DNA of 40,275 nt from an uncultured Clostridia bacterium (GCA_947625165.1 CANQNH010000004.1:1-40275); one strand, 5' to 3'. Positions 1 through 10,110 are shown, counted from the first letter of the stretch. Notes: generated by a model not told the origin, from the sequence alone. Numbers and translations are program-made.

Positions 1-3000
1 TTGACATCCCAAGGCAATGAAGCGGTGTCTTCAACGGCCGGAGATGGCAACAACTGGAACCTCGGCTTTTTAAATGATGAAAACTCTGGTGCCTCGTTCT
101 ATAATTATGCGGATTTTATGATGGCTCAAACGACACAGTATGCAGAGTCCGCAAGTTTCAAGACCTATGATGAGTTGTTGAAAGAAAACATCACGGGAAT
201 GTCTGGCGATGGCAATTCTTTGGCTGTTGACATTTGTGAGATCTCTGAACAAGAGGAAAATGTTCGAAAACAAATTGATGAAATTGATGACAAAACTGAC
301 CAAAGCTCTTTTGAACAGCGCACAATAGATGGTGTTGACACCGCATTTGTTTCGTCTGGGAGTGATCTTCTGATGGTGACAGACCCTTATGCATATGAGG
401 CAGAAGTGGATTTGGACACATTGAAAAATATGTTCCATAATGATTTGTTTACATCTTCTTGGGAAACTTCGACGGATACTTCTGGGTTTATCTTACGCGC
501 AAATGGAAGGCAAGTTCAAGCAAAATTTGAATGGGTCAAAGAAGGCCGTAAAAATACAGGGCTTCGCATTTCGGCGAATTTGCCAGAAAAATACGAAGAA
601 CTCACTTTGCTCTACTCAAGTGCCAAGGTTGAAACCGAAGTTAAGCTTGGAAAGAAAAATATCATTTATGAAGGCGGAGTTCTCAAATTTGATCTTCGCG
701 GACTTCTTTCAAACGAGAGATTTGATGCTCTTGGAAATATGTCTGTTGCAAAATTCAAGAGTAGGTCAAATGTCGAAGATAAAATTAAAATGATTTACTC
801 CATTGCTGCACACAGCGGAATAGTTACTGCAGATGACCTTGATGCAGCTGCTGCAGGCGGAACATCTATGAGTCCATTCAGGATTGGACTGTTCTTTGAG
901 GACAATGATGAGGTCGTTCACAATCTGTCCATTTCACGAGCAGAAAAGAAAGAGACAGGCAAGCAACTTATTGTGACACCTGAATTGGAAGGTGTGGTGG
1001 AGAAAGATGATTTTGACAATCTCACAATGAAGTTTAAAACAGATAGCGAAAATTGGGAGTATACTTTCAAGAAGAATGTTGAAAATGGATATTTTGGCAT
1101 TAGAATTGAAGAATGGCTTTTGGTTGAAGGCGAAGGGCTTTTGCTTAATTTCCAAACCAAGACAAATGCTGCTGAAGGTGGAGAAGTCAAAATCACGCCG
1201 AATAAAAAAACTGTCACTATTAAAGATTTCAAGGAAACGAACATTGAAACAGTGCTTGAAAATGGAAATGTGGAAGACTTTTTTGCACTTGATGAACCAA
1301 CCGATGCAAAAACTTTGACATTGGATCTTTCAAAACTTAAAAATGTGCTTTTATCAGAGATGCCATCTAATGGGCAGATTGCATTTGGAACAGATGGCGT
1401 CTTTAGTGTCAATTTTGATGGAACTAATTGGAATATCAATGGCTCAAATTCATTTGCATATAATGGTGGCACAGTTTTGAGCCTTTCAATTGAAGACAAT
1501 TTATTGAAAATTTCTTCCAGGGCAAATTATAATTTTGACGGATTGATAAAAACCATAAATTCAATGAATGTTTATTACAATATTATGCAGATTAACTATA
1601 CCGCAGTGGAAGAGTTGCTTGATCCTCGTGACCTCGCAGCGAAGACAATAGAAATTTATTCTGAGGGCTCAGCAAGAATCGTTCTTGAAACAACAGAATT
1701 TGAGTGGGTGACAGAGGCTGGAGAACTTAACCCATCTGTTGAGGGTGGAACAGGAGAAAATATCTTTGGTGTCAAATTTTACTCAAAGGACATTAATTTT
1801 GTGGCGAAACCAAAAGAGAACACGGCAAAAATCAAAGCACGTGGTTGCAGCTTTGGGTATGAACTTGAAACTTGGAATGTTGAAGGTGGAACAAACGATT
1901 TGGTTATTGGTGATTTTGTCAATGCATCAAATTCATTTAATGCTGTTGCCGATGTTGCCTGGGAGAACTGGGATATGTCAAGCGGTGTCACAATCAAATT
2001 TGTTTATCATATCACAAAAACAACGCTCACTGGTGAAGATGGGATTGATTTTGACAGTGAAGATGATCTGGAAATTTCTGGCACAAGTGATGGTGGAATA
2101 ATGAACAGCTTGAATTTATCTTACCAGAATGCCGAAACTGGAGAAAATGTTGCTGTGACCGTAACAAGATCTAACACACAGGGTTCGGATTATTATAAAA
2201 ACAAAATTCACAAGCTTGTAACTTCTGGTCGTGACGCAGTTAACTTTATTGAAACTCATTATGAAGGAGCCTATGTGTCTGGAGAGGGCGATTCAGCAGA
2301 GGCTTATGAATATTCATACATCTATCGTGTTTTTGACAACAATTGTATTGTCCTTGACTATCAGGTTCTTCAATCAATAGCTGAAGAAAAAGATGGTGAT
2401 GATAATGTTACAAAATCAACCATGAATTACGACATCATCAGATATGTCAAGAAGGCTGACGGAAAAGTTGATAAATATTTGTTAGATTATGAGATCATAA
2501 CAACATATCCTAAAGACGAAGATGATGAAATGACAGTCGACATTAAGGAAAAACAAACTGACGTCCAACAAAATATTTTTGATGGCTTGCAATATTTTAG
2601 ACAGCAGGAAGTTTCAAGAGAAGGTGTTTCTTGGACAATTAATGTTGATTATGTTGTCACAAATATGAATTCCAAGACTGTTCGTTTTGCACGTTACAAC
2701 AATGAAAAACCTTTGAATGCTGGAGTTAAAGGAAAGATTTCAAAATGGGTTTCGGGAGACGAACAACAAACGACTGCTATGCATACAGATGAAAGTTATT
2801 CCGTTGGAGCAAGTCAATATGGACGTCTTACCCATGGAGATGTTGAAGTTAATTCGTATAGATATAAATTGCACGAGCAAAGTTCATATACAAGAGCAAC
2901 TGGAAGAAACTTTTCGCTGCCAGATTTTGCTGAAGAAGGTGTGATATATAGTTACGACTTTGCATACACGGAAATTTATCAACCAAAATCAAATTTGGAA

Positions 3001-5247
3001 GTCATTGACAAACCAACAGAAGAAGATGCAGAACTTGAAAAGAACAAGTTTTATGTGACAGAGTCAGATGCGTCTTTGATCAATCAGGTCCTTTTTGTTG
3101 ATGATATTAATGCGAAAAAATCACTTAATGGAAAATCTTTGACCATTTTTGGTGCAGGTTACTTCTGGAAATATCATTCTGTGGATGCAGCATCAGTTAT
3201 TGGCAATGACAGTATTATTGTGGATATTTCAAACTTGAGAGTGATTGTTTCGACAATGGGTGCTGTGCTTGGAGAAAAGGCAAAAGGAAATGAAGTGAGT
3301 TTCTTTGGGAGTATCGCAAATTTTGATACAGACTTGACAATTTTTAACAATAATCTTCAAAATTCTTCTTCAAATATGACAATTTCGAGCTTGGACATCC
3401 CGTATGAAGCTGAAGAGCAAATCATAGATGAAAGGACTTCGTCAAGCGTTGTACTTAAAAATATCATACTTTCCGGCAATGGTCAAAACGGCAAACCTGG
3501 GACATCGGCCAGCAAGGTTGGTCAACAAGGGGGTCTTCCAGGATCAATCACATTGGGCTTAAATTCGACTCCGTTGTTTGTCAGGGCAGGTGTTGCTGGA
3601 CAAGGCGGATATGGATTTGATGGCTCAAATGGCTATTTTAATGGTTCAAAGATTGTTGCTGGGCAAGAAGCCGGCGAAGCAGGAGAAACTCCTCTTGATG
3701 CAACAGGGACAAAAGTTGCCTCTGGAGAAATAAAAATTGCAAGTGAAGGAGAAGACCTGGGGGACTATAGCAGTCAAGCAAATACAAGAGATGTATTCAC
3801 ACAGCAAAGCTCCGGATGTGGTGGGATCAAGGGCTTTGCAGTGATTGATTGCTCATACAAAGCTGGTTCGGGAAACAACTGGTTTAACAATTCTGTTTCA
3901 GCAATGGACACCAATAGATTCCGTTGCCTCTATAATGACAGTAATGGCAATTTGGTGAATAGCAACTGGTGTGATTGGATGTCGAGTTATGAAAAAAGAA
4001 CTGGCGAAAGGACTAGATGCTTTGGCGCAAAAAGAAATTGGGTAGAGGATTTGATGGGCAGTGGTGGACTTTGGAATTTGACTTGGGCTGACACTTACAG
4101 AGTTGAAAAATATTGGAGATTTGGAAATGCAGCATTCACAGACAGAGACTCTCTAAGCGTGTATTTGGCAAACGGAGAAATTGACAGAGGTCGGGGTGAC
4201 AAGGGTGGCTATTGGTCAGATAAATTGGCGACTGGACTTTCAAATGAAAGAAGCAATCCTTCATATAAAAAAGGTGTTCTGACAAAGAATGTTGAAAAAT
4301 TCAATATAAGTGTTCGCGCACAACAAGTACAGCAAAACGATGGCGGGGGAGCTGCCCTGGACTTCTTCTTCGGTCTAGAAAATGACACGCTTTTACGTTT
4401 CGGTGATGTTAAAGTTGTTGAGTGGACAGATGGAAAGGACATTAACTATGGTGGCGAAGTTGTCTTTCCAAGCGGAAGTGGCTCGTTTGTTCACGACGAC
4501 ATGGCACAAGAATTTGGTGACGGAAAAGTTCGCCCAAGCACTGTTGAAGGACACAAGTGGGAAGCAACGGCTGACATTGCTGGTGAAAAGAGGACAGTTT
4601 ATAACGATAGCTCAGATCGTTCTGGTGATTGGTATGGATCATTTGAAGATAGCAGCCCAGATCATCCTTATAATGCGTGGGATTCGACCAAGTTTGTTTG
4701 GGACGGAATTGAAAAGAATTGGAGGGTTGATGGCACAGACGGCACTGCATACTATTTTGATGAAGAGTTTTATGAATATTTAAAGATAAACTATTTGTTT
4801 AGCATTGAACAGGATGGCAAGTGGAGGAGCATAGATTGGTTGCAGTTCAGTTTTACATCAGGAAGCAAAAATTATAAAGATGGCTTTGACGAAATTATAA
4901 AAATATCAGACAGTGGAAGAGGCTTTGATATCACGATATTAAACAGTATGGATGACGACGGCAATAGAGACTTCTTGTATAAAAGAGGTCATTGGTCGTC
5001 TGGCTGGAGTGCATATGGAACTTGCTTTGATGAAGAGGATTTGGAATATCATTTGGTAGTCGGCTCAGCATATGGCAATGCAGGGCTTACTGTTCTTGAA
5101 AGAAATAGTGGTGATTGGTGCGTGTTCCAATTTGAAAGAAGTTATCTTTCTTCACGAGACAAATATAGTTGGACATTTACTTGCTCGGAGAGAAACAACA
5201 GTAATTGGTATCATAGGCAATTCATAAATGGAGAGAAATATTCTTGA
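1..5247 (+). CDS. giant secreted/surface-type protein, 5'-truncated by window edge; Gly-rich collagen-like patch (~nt 3470-3720), Trp-rich C-terminus
   Basis: Open frame from base 1 to TGA at 5245-5247, 1748 codons; beta-rich composition, GNGQNGKPG...GQQGGLPG...GQGGYGFDGSNG segment. The N-terminus is probably outside the window. Confidence 0.8.
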   Translation: MTSQGNEAVSSTAGDGNNWNLGFLNDENSGASFYNYADFMMAQTTQYAESASFKTYDELLKENITGMSGDGNSLAVDICEISEQEENVRKQIDEIDDKTDQSSFEQRTIDGVDTAFVSSGSDLLMVTDPYAYEAEVDLDTLKNMFHNDLFTSSWETSTDTSGFILRANGRQVQAKFEWVKEGRKNTGLRISANLPEKYEELTLLYSSAKVETEVKLGKKNIIYEGGVLKFDLRGLLSNERFDALGNMSVAKFKSRSNVEDKIKMIYSIAAHSGIVTADDLDAAAAGGTSMSPFRIGLFFEDNDEVVHNLSISRAEKKETGKQLIVTPELEGVVEKDDFDNLTMKFKTDSENWEYTFKKNVENGYFGIRIEEWLLVEGEGLLLNFQTKTNAAEGGEVKITPNKKTVTIKDFKETNIETVLENGNVEDFFALDEPTDAKTLTLDLSKLKNVLLSEMPSNGQIAFGTDGVFSVNFDGTNWNINGSNSFAYNGGTVLSLSIEDNLLKISSRANYNFDGLIKTINSMNVYYNIMQINYTAVEELLDPRDLAAKTIEIYSEGSARIVLETTEFEWVTEAGELNPSVEGGTGENIFGVKFYSKDINFVAKPKENTAKIKARGCSFGYELETWNVEGGTNDLVIGDFVNASNSFNAVADVAWENWDMSSGVTIKFVYHITKTTLTGEDGIDFDSEDDLEISGTSDGGIMNSLNLSYQNAETGENVAVTVTRSNTQGSDYYKNKIHKLVTSGRDAVNFIETHYEGAYVSGEGDSAEAYEYSYIYRVFDNNCIVLDYQVLQSIAEEKDGDDNVTKSTMNYDIIRYVKKADGKVDKYLLDYEIITTYPKDEDDEMTVDIKEKQTDVQQNIFDGLQYFRQQEVSREGVSWTINVDYVVTNMNSKTVRFARYNNEKPLNAGVKGKISKWVSGDEQQTTAMHTDESYSVGASQYGRLTHGDVEVNSYRYKLHEQSSYTRATGRNFSLPDFAEEGVIYSYDFAYTEIYQPKSNLEVIDKPTEEDAELEKNKFYVTESDASLINQVLFVDDINAKKSLNGKSLTIFGAGYFWKYHSVDAASVIGNDSIIVDISNLRVIVSTMGAVLGEKAKGNEVSFFGSIANFDTDLTIFNNNLQNSSSNMTISSLDIPYEAEEQIIDERTSSSVVLKNIILSGNGQNGKPGTSASKVGQQGGLPGSITLGLNSTPLFVRAGVAGQGGYGFDGSNGYFNGSKIVAGQEAGEAGETPLDATGTKVASGEIKIASEGEDLGDYSSQANTRDVFTQQSSGCGGIKGFAVIDCSYKAGSGNNWFNNSVSAMDTNRFRCLYNDSNGNLVNSNWCDWMSSYEKRTGERTRCFGAKRNWVEDLMGSGGLWNLTWADTYRVEKYWRFGNAAFTDRDSLSVYLANGEIDRGRGDKGGYWSDKLATGLSNERSNPSYKKGVLTKNVEKFNISVRAQQVQQNDGGGAALDFFFGLENDTLLRFGDVKVVEWTDGKDINYGGEVVFPSGSGSFVHDDMAQEFGDGKVRPSTVEGHKWEATADIAGEKRTVYNDSSDRSGDWYGSFEDSSPDHPYNAWDSTKFVWDGIEKNWRVDGTDGTAYYFDEEFYEYLKINYLFSIEQDGKWRSIDWLQFSFTSGSKNYKDGFDEIIKISDSGRGFDITILNSMDDDGNRDFLYKRGHWSSGWSAYGTCFDEEDLEYHLVVGSAYGNAGLTVLERNSGDWCVFQFERSYLSSRDKYSWTFTCSERNNSNWYHRQFINGEKYS

Positions 5248-5265
5248 TAAGAAGGAGATGAATAA

Positions 5266-6033
5266 ATGGGAAAAGAAAGTGAGCTTGGAAAGGATAATAA
5301 AAAGAAAGAAAAAGGCGAGAAAGACATTCACAAGGGGCATCGCGCCCGACTTGTCAACAGTGCCACTGAGGCAGGGCTTGAGGCCATTGGTGAAATTCAA
5401 GCGATGGAATGCTTTCTGACTTACATCTTCCCGCGCGGCGATGTCAATCCTCTTGCACACCGACTTCTGTCAAAGTTTGAAAGTTTCAACAATGTGATTG
5501 AAGCAAGTTACGAGGATTTGAAATCGGTGAAGGGCATCAATGACCGCTCCGCAAAAATGATTCGTTTGTTTTGTGAATATTTCTATTACTACACCTCAAT
5601 GCGTATTGGCAAAAAATATCGCGTCACAAGCAGAAATGATTTGTATGATGTTGTTGAGGACTTTTTGCGACTTCGCACAACCGAGCATTTGCTTTTGCTT
5701 GCAATCAGTCCCGCACATCTCATCACTCACAAAAGGATGATAAACATGCAAAATGCAAGCGAAGTTGGAATATCAACACTTGAACTCACAAATTTCATCA
5801 CTTCGTCAAGAGCGTGCTCGTTTGTGGTTGCACATTGTCATCCATATGGCAGGGCGTTGCCATCGCCGGCTGATGAGGACAGTTTTGAAATGATCAAACG
5901 GCTTTGCGAGTCTTGCGGAGTGAATTTGGTTGACTCATTGATTATTTGCGAGGACGGAATTTACAGCCAATGCGAGTCAGAATATGTGCGTGATTTTGGT
6001 GACATCTCTTCGCTGAAGAAACTGACGGTTTGA
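5266..6033 (+). CDS. radC: RadC-like JAB/MPN-domain protein
   Basis: HCHPYGRALPSPADED matches the RadC HxH...PSxxD metal-site pattern; N-terminal helix-hairpin-helix-like region (LKSVKGINDRSAKMI); AAGGAG SD ~12 nt upstream; 18 nt after the previous stop. Confidence 0.8.
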   Translation: MGKESELGKDNKKKEKGEKDIHKGHRARLVNSATEAGLEAIGEIQAMECFLTYIFPRGDVNPLAHRLLSKFESFNNVIEASYEDLKSVKGINDRSAKMIRLFCEYFYYYTSMRIGKKYRVTSRNDLYDVVEDFLRLRTTEHLLLLAISPAHLITHKRMINMQNASEVGISTLELTNFITSSRACSFVVAHCHPYGRALPSPADEDSFEMIKRLCESCGVNLVDSLIICEDGIYSQCESEYVRDFGDISSLKKLTV

Positions 6034-6055
6034 AAATTTGCGACATTTTTGCAAG

Positions 6056-6436
6056 TTATTTCAGCAAAAGCCAACAAATAAGCGAGGACAAAAAACTTCC
6101 CAAAAATGATGCTAAAAAACACAGAAAAACGGTCAAAAAATTGATTTTTGGCTGTTTTTCTTTTATTTTTTTGAAATTTTTCGGTTTTTCGTTTTCCAAA
6201 ACTTCATAGCCATATGGCAAAACGGCCAAGCAGAAAACATCGTCATCGTCATATTTCACCGAAACGAGCTCTTGTCTTTCCAGATGCACCAAAATGTTTT
6301 TGACGGCATCGCTGTCCATCCGATATCGTCTTGGAATTGCCATTATGATGTCGGGGATTTCAATGATTTTGTAACTTCCATCTGGGCATTCTTTTGCCAA
6401 TATTGACAGCACAAGTTTGGATTTTAAATCAATCAT
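6056..6436 (-). CDS. small predicted winged-helix protein with C-terminal TM helix
   Basis: 126 aa; helical N-terminal half, C-terminal hydrophobic FLTVFLCFLASFLGSFLSSLICWLLL; resembles the 6727..7083 product. Confidence 0.6.
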   Translation of the reverse strand: MIDLKSKLVLSILAKECPDGSYKIIEIPDIIMAIPRRYRMDSDAVKNILVHLERQELVSVKYDDDDVFCLAVLPYGYEVLENEKPKNFKKIKEKQPKINFLTVFLCFLASFLGSFLSSLICWLLLK

Positions 6437-6649
6437 AACAATATTTTTCTTTTTCTTGCGATTTTATATTCACAAAATTTGGAGAGAATAAAAGAAAAAC
6501 GCTATGTTCAAACTTGATTGACCAAAGGAGATTGGAATAGTCGGAGAAAAGGGCAGATGAAAAATAATAAAAAAAATCAATGAAAAGAATAAAAAATATT
6601 AAAACAATAAAAAGAAAAAACTATTAAGAAATTTTATAAGAAAAGTGGC

Positions 6650-6705
6650 AAAAAATTGAAAAAACATTAAAAAATTCGTAAAAAAATTGAAAAAATCAGA
6701 AAAAA
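6650..6705. other. phased A-tract array (predicted intrinsic DNA bend)
   Basis: Six A5-A7 tracts centred near 6652, 6661, 6671, 6683, 6692, 6702 (mean spacing ~10 bp). Confidence 0.7.
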
Positions 6706-6726
6706 TATGCAATTTTTGGAGCAATA

Positions 6727-7083
6727 GTGACAAAAAAAGAAAAAATGGTTATGACATATTTGTGTGAAAAATGTCAGCAAAAGCGGACATATCTTGTTTC
6801 GCCGCAAGAAATCACGCAAGCGCTTTCAAAAAAATTTGTTCTTTCCATTGAAGAGATTGATGAAATTATGGTCACACTTGCAAACGAAAATTTGATTGAA
6901 TTTGTTGTTTCGGACAGCAAAAAGGGATATTTTTATTGCGTCAATCTCAAAAAAAATGGGCAATCGTTTGTCTATGACATCAAAAAAAATCGCAGAGTTT
7001 TTGGGCTTCTGATTTTGAGGAGCATTTTTCTTGCGACTGTCAGTTTTGTTTTTGGATTGATTTTGAAGGCGATTTTCAGTTGA
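6727..7083 (+). CDS. small predicted winged-helix protein with C-terminal TM helix (paralogue of 6056..6436)
   Basis: 118 aa; GTG start with GGAG upstream; C-terminal hydrophobic LLILRSIFLATVSFVFGLILKAIF. Confidence 0.6.
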   Translation: MTKKEKMVMTYLCEKCQQKRTYLVSPQEITQALSKKFVLSIEEIDEIMVTLANENLIEFVVSDSKKGYFYCVNLKKNGQSFVYDIKKNRRVFGLLILRSIFLATVSFVFGLILKAIFS

Positions 7084-7086
7084 TTT

Positions 7087-7299
7087 TCAATCTTCCAATC
7101 CGACCAAATAGTCGATTGAACACTTGAAAAATTGTGCAAGTGTCATCAAAAAATCAATGTTCGGGCGAGTTTCATTTTTCAGCCATCTGGCAATTTGGGA
7201 TTGGGCGATGCCTGTTTCTTTGCTTAATTTGTTTTGAGAGATGTTGCATTCTTCCATAAGTTCTTTCAATCTGCTTGGAAATTTGTATAGTTCTTGCAT
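7087..7299 (-). CDS. XRE-family (Cro/C1-type HTH) transcriptional regulator
   Basis: 70 aa: RLKELMEECNISQNKLSKETGIAQSQIARWLKNETRPNIDFLMTLAQFFKCSIDYLVG is a canonical HTH_3 pattern. Confidence 0.9.
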   Translation of the reverse strand: MQELYKFPSRLKELMEECNISQNKLSKETGIAQSQIARWLKNETRPNIDFLMTLAQFFKCSIDYLVGLED

Positions 7300-7322
7300 T
7301 TTGACCTCTTATGCAAAAATTA

Positions 7323-7367
7323 TATGTAAATTTGCATAAAAAATCTTGACATATGCAGGTTTGCATA
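7323..7367. promoter_or_regulatory. tandem operator-like palindromes TATGTA-AATT-TGCATA and TATGCA-GGTT-TGCATA upstream of the XRE gene
   Basis: Two 16-bp inverted repeats (7323-7338, 7352-7367), same 4-bp spacing, 29 bp apart; minus-strand TATAAT at 7324-7319 overlaps the first. Confidence 0.65.
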
Positions 7368-7448
7368 ATGCTGCTTGTGGTAAATTTGAACAAAAAACTT
7401 TATTTTGACTGATTTTTGCGATATTTTATGGATTTTGAGTGCGATATG

Positions 7449-7457
7449 TGTTAAAAT
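7449..7457 (+). promoter_or_regulatory. extended -10 (TGT-TAAAAT) placing the TSS at or next to the uvrB start codon
   Basis: TGTTAAAAT ends 10 nt before ATG 7468; no SD between. Confidence 0.5.
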
Positions 7458-7467
7458 AATAATTATC

Positions 7468-9438
7468 ATGGAAGAAAAATTTGTTTTACATTCAAAATTT
7501 AAACCCGCTGGCGACCAGCCGCAAGCCATTGAAAAACTCGTTGAAGGCATTGAGGATGGTTTGAAAGACCAAGTGCTTTTGGGCGTTACGGGCTCTGGAA
7601 AAACTTACACAATGGCAAACATCATCGAAAAAGTGCAAAAACCAACGCTTGTGATTGCGCACAACAAAACTTTGGCAGCGCAACTCTGCAATGAATTTCG
7701 CGAGTTTTTTCCTGAAAACCGTGTGGAATATTTTGTTTCCTATTATGATTATTATCAGCCTGAGGCATATATTGTCTCCACTGACACCTACATCGAAAAA
7801 GATATGAGCGTGAACGAGGACATCGACAAACTGCGTTCCTCCGCAACATCCTCCCTTCTTGAACGCAAAGACACCATTGTTGTGGCATCCGTTTCGTGTA
7901 TATATGGTTTGGGCAGCCCCGATGAATATTACAACCTCCACATCTCTTTGAGAGAAGGGGAAGAGTTTGACCGTGACGAGTTGATAAATCACCTCATCGC
8001 CATCCAATACACCCGAAACGACATAGACTTTCAAAGGACAACATTCCGCGTCAACGGCGATGTTGTGGATATTTTTCCGGCAAACACGAGCGAATATGCC
8101 ATTCGTGTCCGCTTTTTTGGCGATGAAATTGAAAAAATTTTTGAATTTGACCCCGTGAGTGGAAATATGATCAACGAAGTGAGTTTCGTGGCAATCTATC
8201 CTGCAACGCACTATGCTGTTGGCTCAAACACGCTGCAAAAGGCGATTGAGGAAATCGAAAAAGACAGAGAAAAGGCCATCAAAGACTTTGAAGCGCACGG
8301 CAAACCACTGGAGGCAGAAAGAATTGGTCAGAGGGTGGCATATGACCTGGAAATGATGAAAGAAGTGGGCTATTGCAGCGGAATTGAAAACTATTCACGC
8401 TATTTTGACGGCAGAAAACCTGGAGAAGCGCCATACACTTTGATTGACTATTTTCCAAACGACTTTTTGACTATCATTGACGAGAGCCATATGACAATTC
8501 CTCAAGTGCGGGCGATGTTTAATGGCGACAAAGCAAGAAAAAATTCTTTGGTGGAATATGGGTTTCGTTTGGAGGCGGCGCGTGACAATCGGCCTTTGAA
8601 ATTTGATGAGTTTGAGAAAAAACTTAAACAAACCATCTATGTTTCCGCAACACCTTCAAAATATGAACTTGACCGCGCGGGGCAGGTGGTGGAACAGGTT
8701 ATTCGTCCAACGGGGCTTTTGGACCCACAAATTGAAGTTCGACCAATCAAAAATCAGGTGGAGCAGTTGATGCAGGAGTGCAGAAAGACCATTGAGCGAA
8801 ATGCGCGTGTGCTTGTGACCACCCTGACAAAAAAGATGGCGGAAAGTTTGACAACCTATCTTGCCGACCACAAATTTAAGGTCAAATATCTGCACAGCGA
8901 AATTGACACAATGGAGCGTGTGGAAATCATCAATGGCCTCAGGCAAGGTGATTTTGACATATTGGTGGGCATCAATTTGCTGCGCGAGGGGCTTGATATG
9001 CCAGAAGTGGAACTTGTGTGCATTTTGGATGCCGACAAAGAGGGCTTTTTGAGGAGTGAAGGGGCGCTCATTCAGACCATCGGGCGTGCAGCGCGAAACG
9101 CAAATGGTCGTGTGATTATGTTTGCAGATGTTGTGACGGAGAGTATGCAAAAGGCGATTGACGAAACAAATCGCCGAAGAGCCATTCAGGAGAAATATAA
9201 TCAAGAAAATGGAATTGTTCCAAAAACAATCATCAAAGAAATCAAAAACACACTTGACATTTCCAAAAAAGTTTCTGAGAGCTCCATTTCCAAGAAAGAC
9301 ATTCCGATGGAGATTGACCGCCTGACGAGTATGATGAAAATTGCGTCTTCGCAACTTGATTTTGAGCGCGCGATTGAACTTCGAAACAAAATTAATAACC
9401 TCAAAAAGCGACTAAACAAAAAAGAAAAAATTGAATAA
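7468..9438 (+). CDS. uvrB: excinuclease ABC subunit B
   Basis: [30 protein letters not shown] Walker [31 protein letters not shown]-terminal UVR motif. Start moved from track 7405 to ATG 7468 ([18 protein letters not shown]). Confidence 0.97.
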   Translation: MEEKFVLHSKFKPAGDQPQAIEKLVEGIEDGLKDQVLLGVTGSGKTYTMANIIEKVQKPTLVIAHNKTLAAQLCNEFREFFPENRVEYFVSYYDYYQPEAYIVSTDTYIEKDMSVNEDIDKLRSSATSSLLERKDTIVVASVSCIYGLGSPDEYYNLHISLREGEEFDRDELINHLIAIQYTRNDIDFQRTTFRVNGDVVDIFPANTSEYAIRVRFFGDEIEKIFEFDPVSGNMINEVSFVAIYPATHYAVGSNTLQKAIEEIEKDREKAIKDFEAHGKPLEAERIGQRVAYDLEMMKEVGYCSGIENYSRYFDGRKPGEAPYTLIDYFPNDFLTIIDESHMTIPQVRAMFNGDKARKNSLVEYGFRLEAARDNRPLKFDEFEKKLKQTIYVSATPSKYELDRAGQVVEQVIRPTGLLDPQIEVRPIKNQVEQLMQECRKTIERNARVLVTTLTKKMAESLTTYLADHKFKVKYLHSEIDTMERVEIINGLRQGDFDILVGINLLREGLDMPEVELVCILDADKEGFLRSEGALIQTIGRAARNANGRVIMFADVVTESMQKAIDETNRRRAIQEKYNQENGIVPKTIIKEIKNTLDISKKVSESSISKKDIPMEIDRLTSMMKIASSQLDFERAIELRNKINNLKKRLNKKEKIE

Positions 9439-9561
9439 ATTAAACTGCAAAATTTTGTTATTTTTCATTTTTTTTGAGTTTTTCTTGCTTTTTTTTAATT
9501 TTTTATGCTTATTTTGCGCGTTTTGTTGTGCGAAGGCAGGCTGTTTTTTAAAAATTGCCTA

Positions 9562-9590
9562 TTGACAGATTGGTGCAAATATGATATAAT
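9562..9590 (+). promoter_or_regulatory. perfect consensus sigma-A promoter TTGACA-N17-TATAAT with extended -10 TGA
   Basis: TTGACA 9562-9567, 17-nt spacer, TATAAT 9585-9590; SD GGAGG then ATG 9614. Confidence 0.9.
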
Positions 9591-9613
9591 ATCCTCATAT
9601 TTGGAGGTGAAAA

Positions 9614-10090
9614 ATGAACGGAACAAATTTGGGAGATATTGAGGCAACATGGTGGAACTCTCGCATATTTCCACTTGTCAAAATGGTTGGATGTTTTGCT
9701 TGTGCAGTCACATCTGCCGGCATAAACGATGTTTACTACAAAAATTTTGGGCGGCCAGTTTTTGTGAAAAGGATTAAAAATCTTGGAAATATTCCTGTTA
9801 AAATTGCTGAAAGGGGTTATGATGGTGAGTTTCAATTGACACCAAAAATTGTCCTTGCAATGATACCTGCGGAGGTAAAACGCCATCCAGAAATTGATGC
9901 ATACTATGTCAAAATTGGCAAGAAAAATCAAAATGGAACATATGACGCGGAAATCAGTTTTTACACACTCAAAAGAAGTTCCAAAGAAATTTGCCCTCCT
10001 CCTGAAAAGAACATAAACCTGAATGAACTTGCTTCAGGTGGCAAGGCTCAACAATCGAAAAAAAGTGTCAAAGAGAAGTCACGAAATTGA
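9614..10090 (+). CDS. hypothetical protein (158 aa)
   Basis: Consensus promoter, SD TTTGGAGGTG and a downstream intrinsic terminator; no family recognised. Confidence 0.8.
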   Translation: MNGTNLGDIEATWWNSRIFPLVKMVGCFACAVTSAGINDVYYKNFGRPVFVKRIKNLGNIPVKIAERGYDGEFQLTPKIVLAMIPAEVKRHPEIDAYYVKIGKKNQNGTYDAEISFYTLKRSSKEICPPPEKNINLNELASGGKAQQSKKSVKEKSRN

Positions 10091-10110
10091 AAAATTTTAT
10101 GAACAAAATA

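Noticed and set aside
7492-8211. 239-aa minus-strand ORF
   Set aside because: Antisense to uvrB.
9593-9607. CCTC/GAGG mini-hairpin that could hide the SD of the 9614 gene
   Set aside because: The 5' arm lies within ~7 nt of the -10 and probably upstream of the TSS; only 4 bp.
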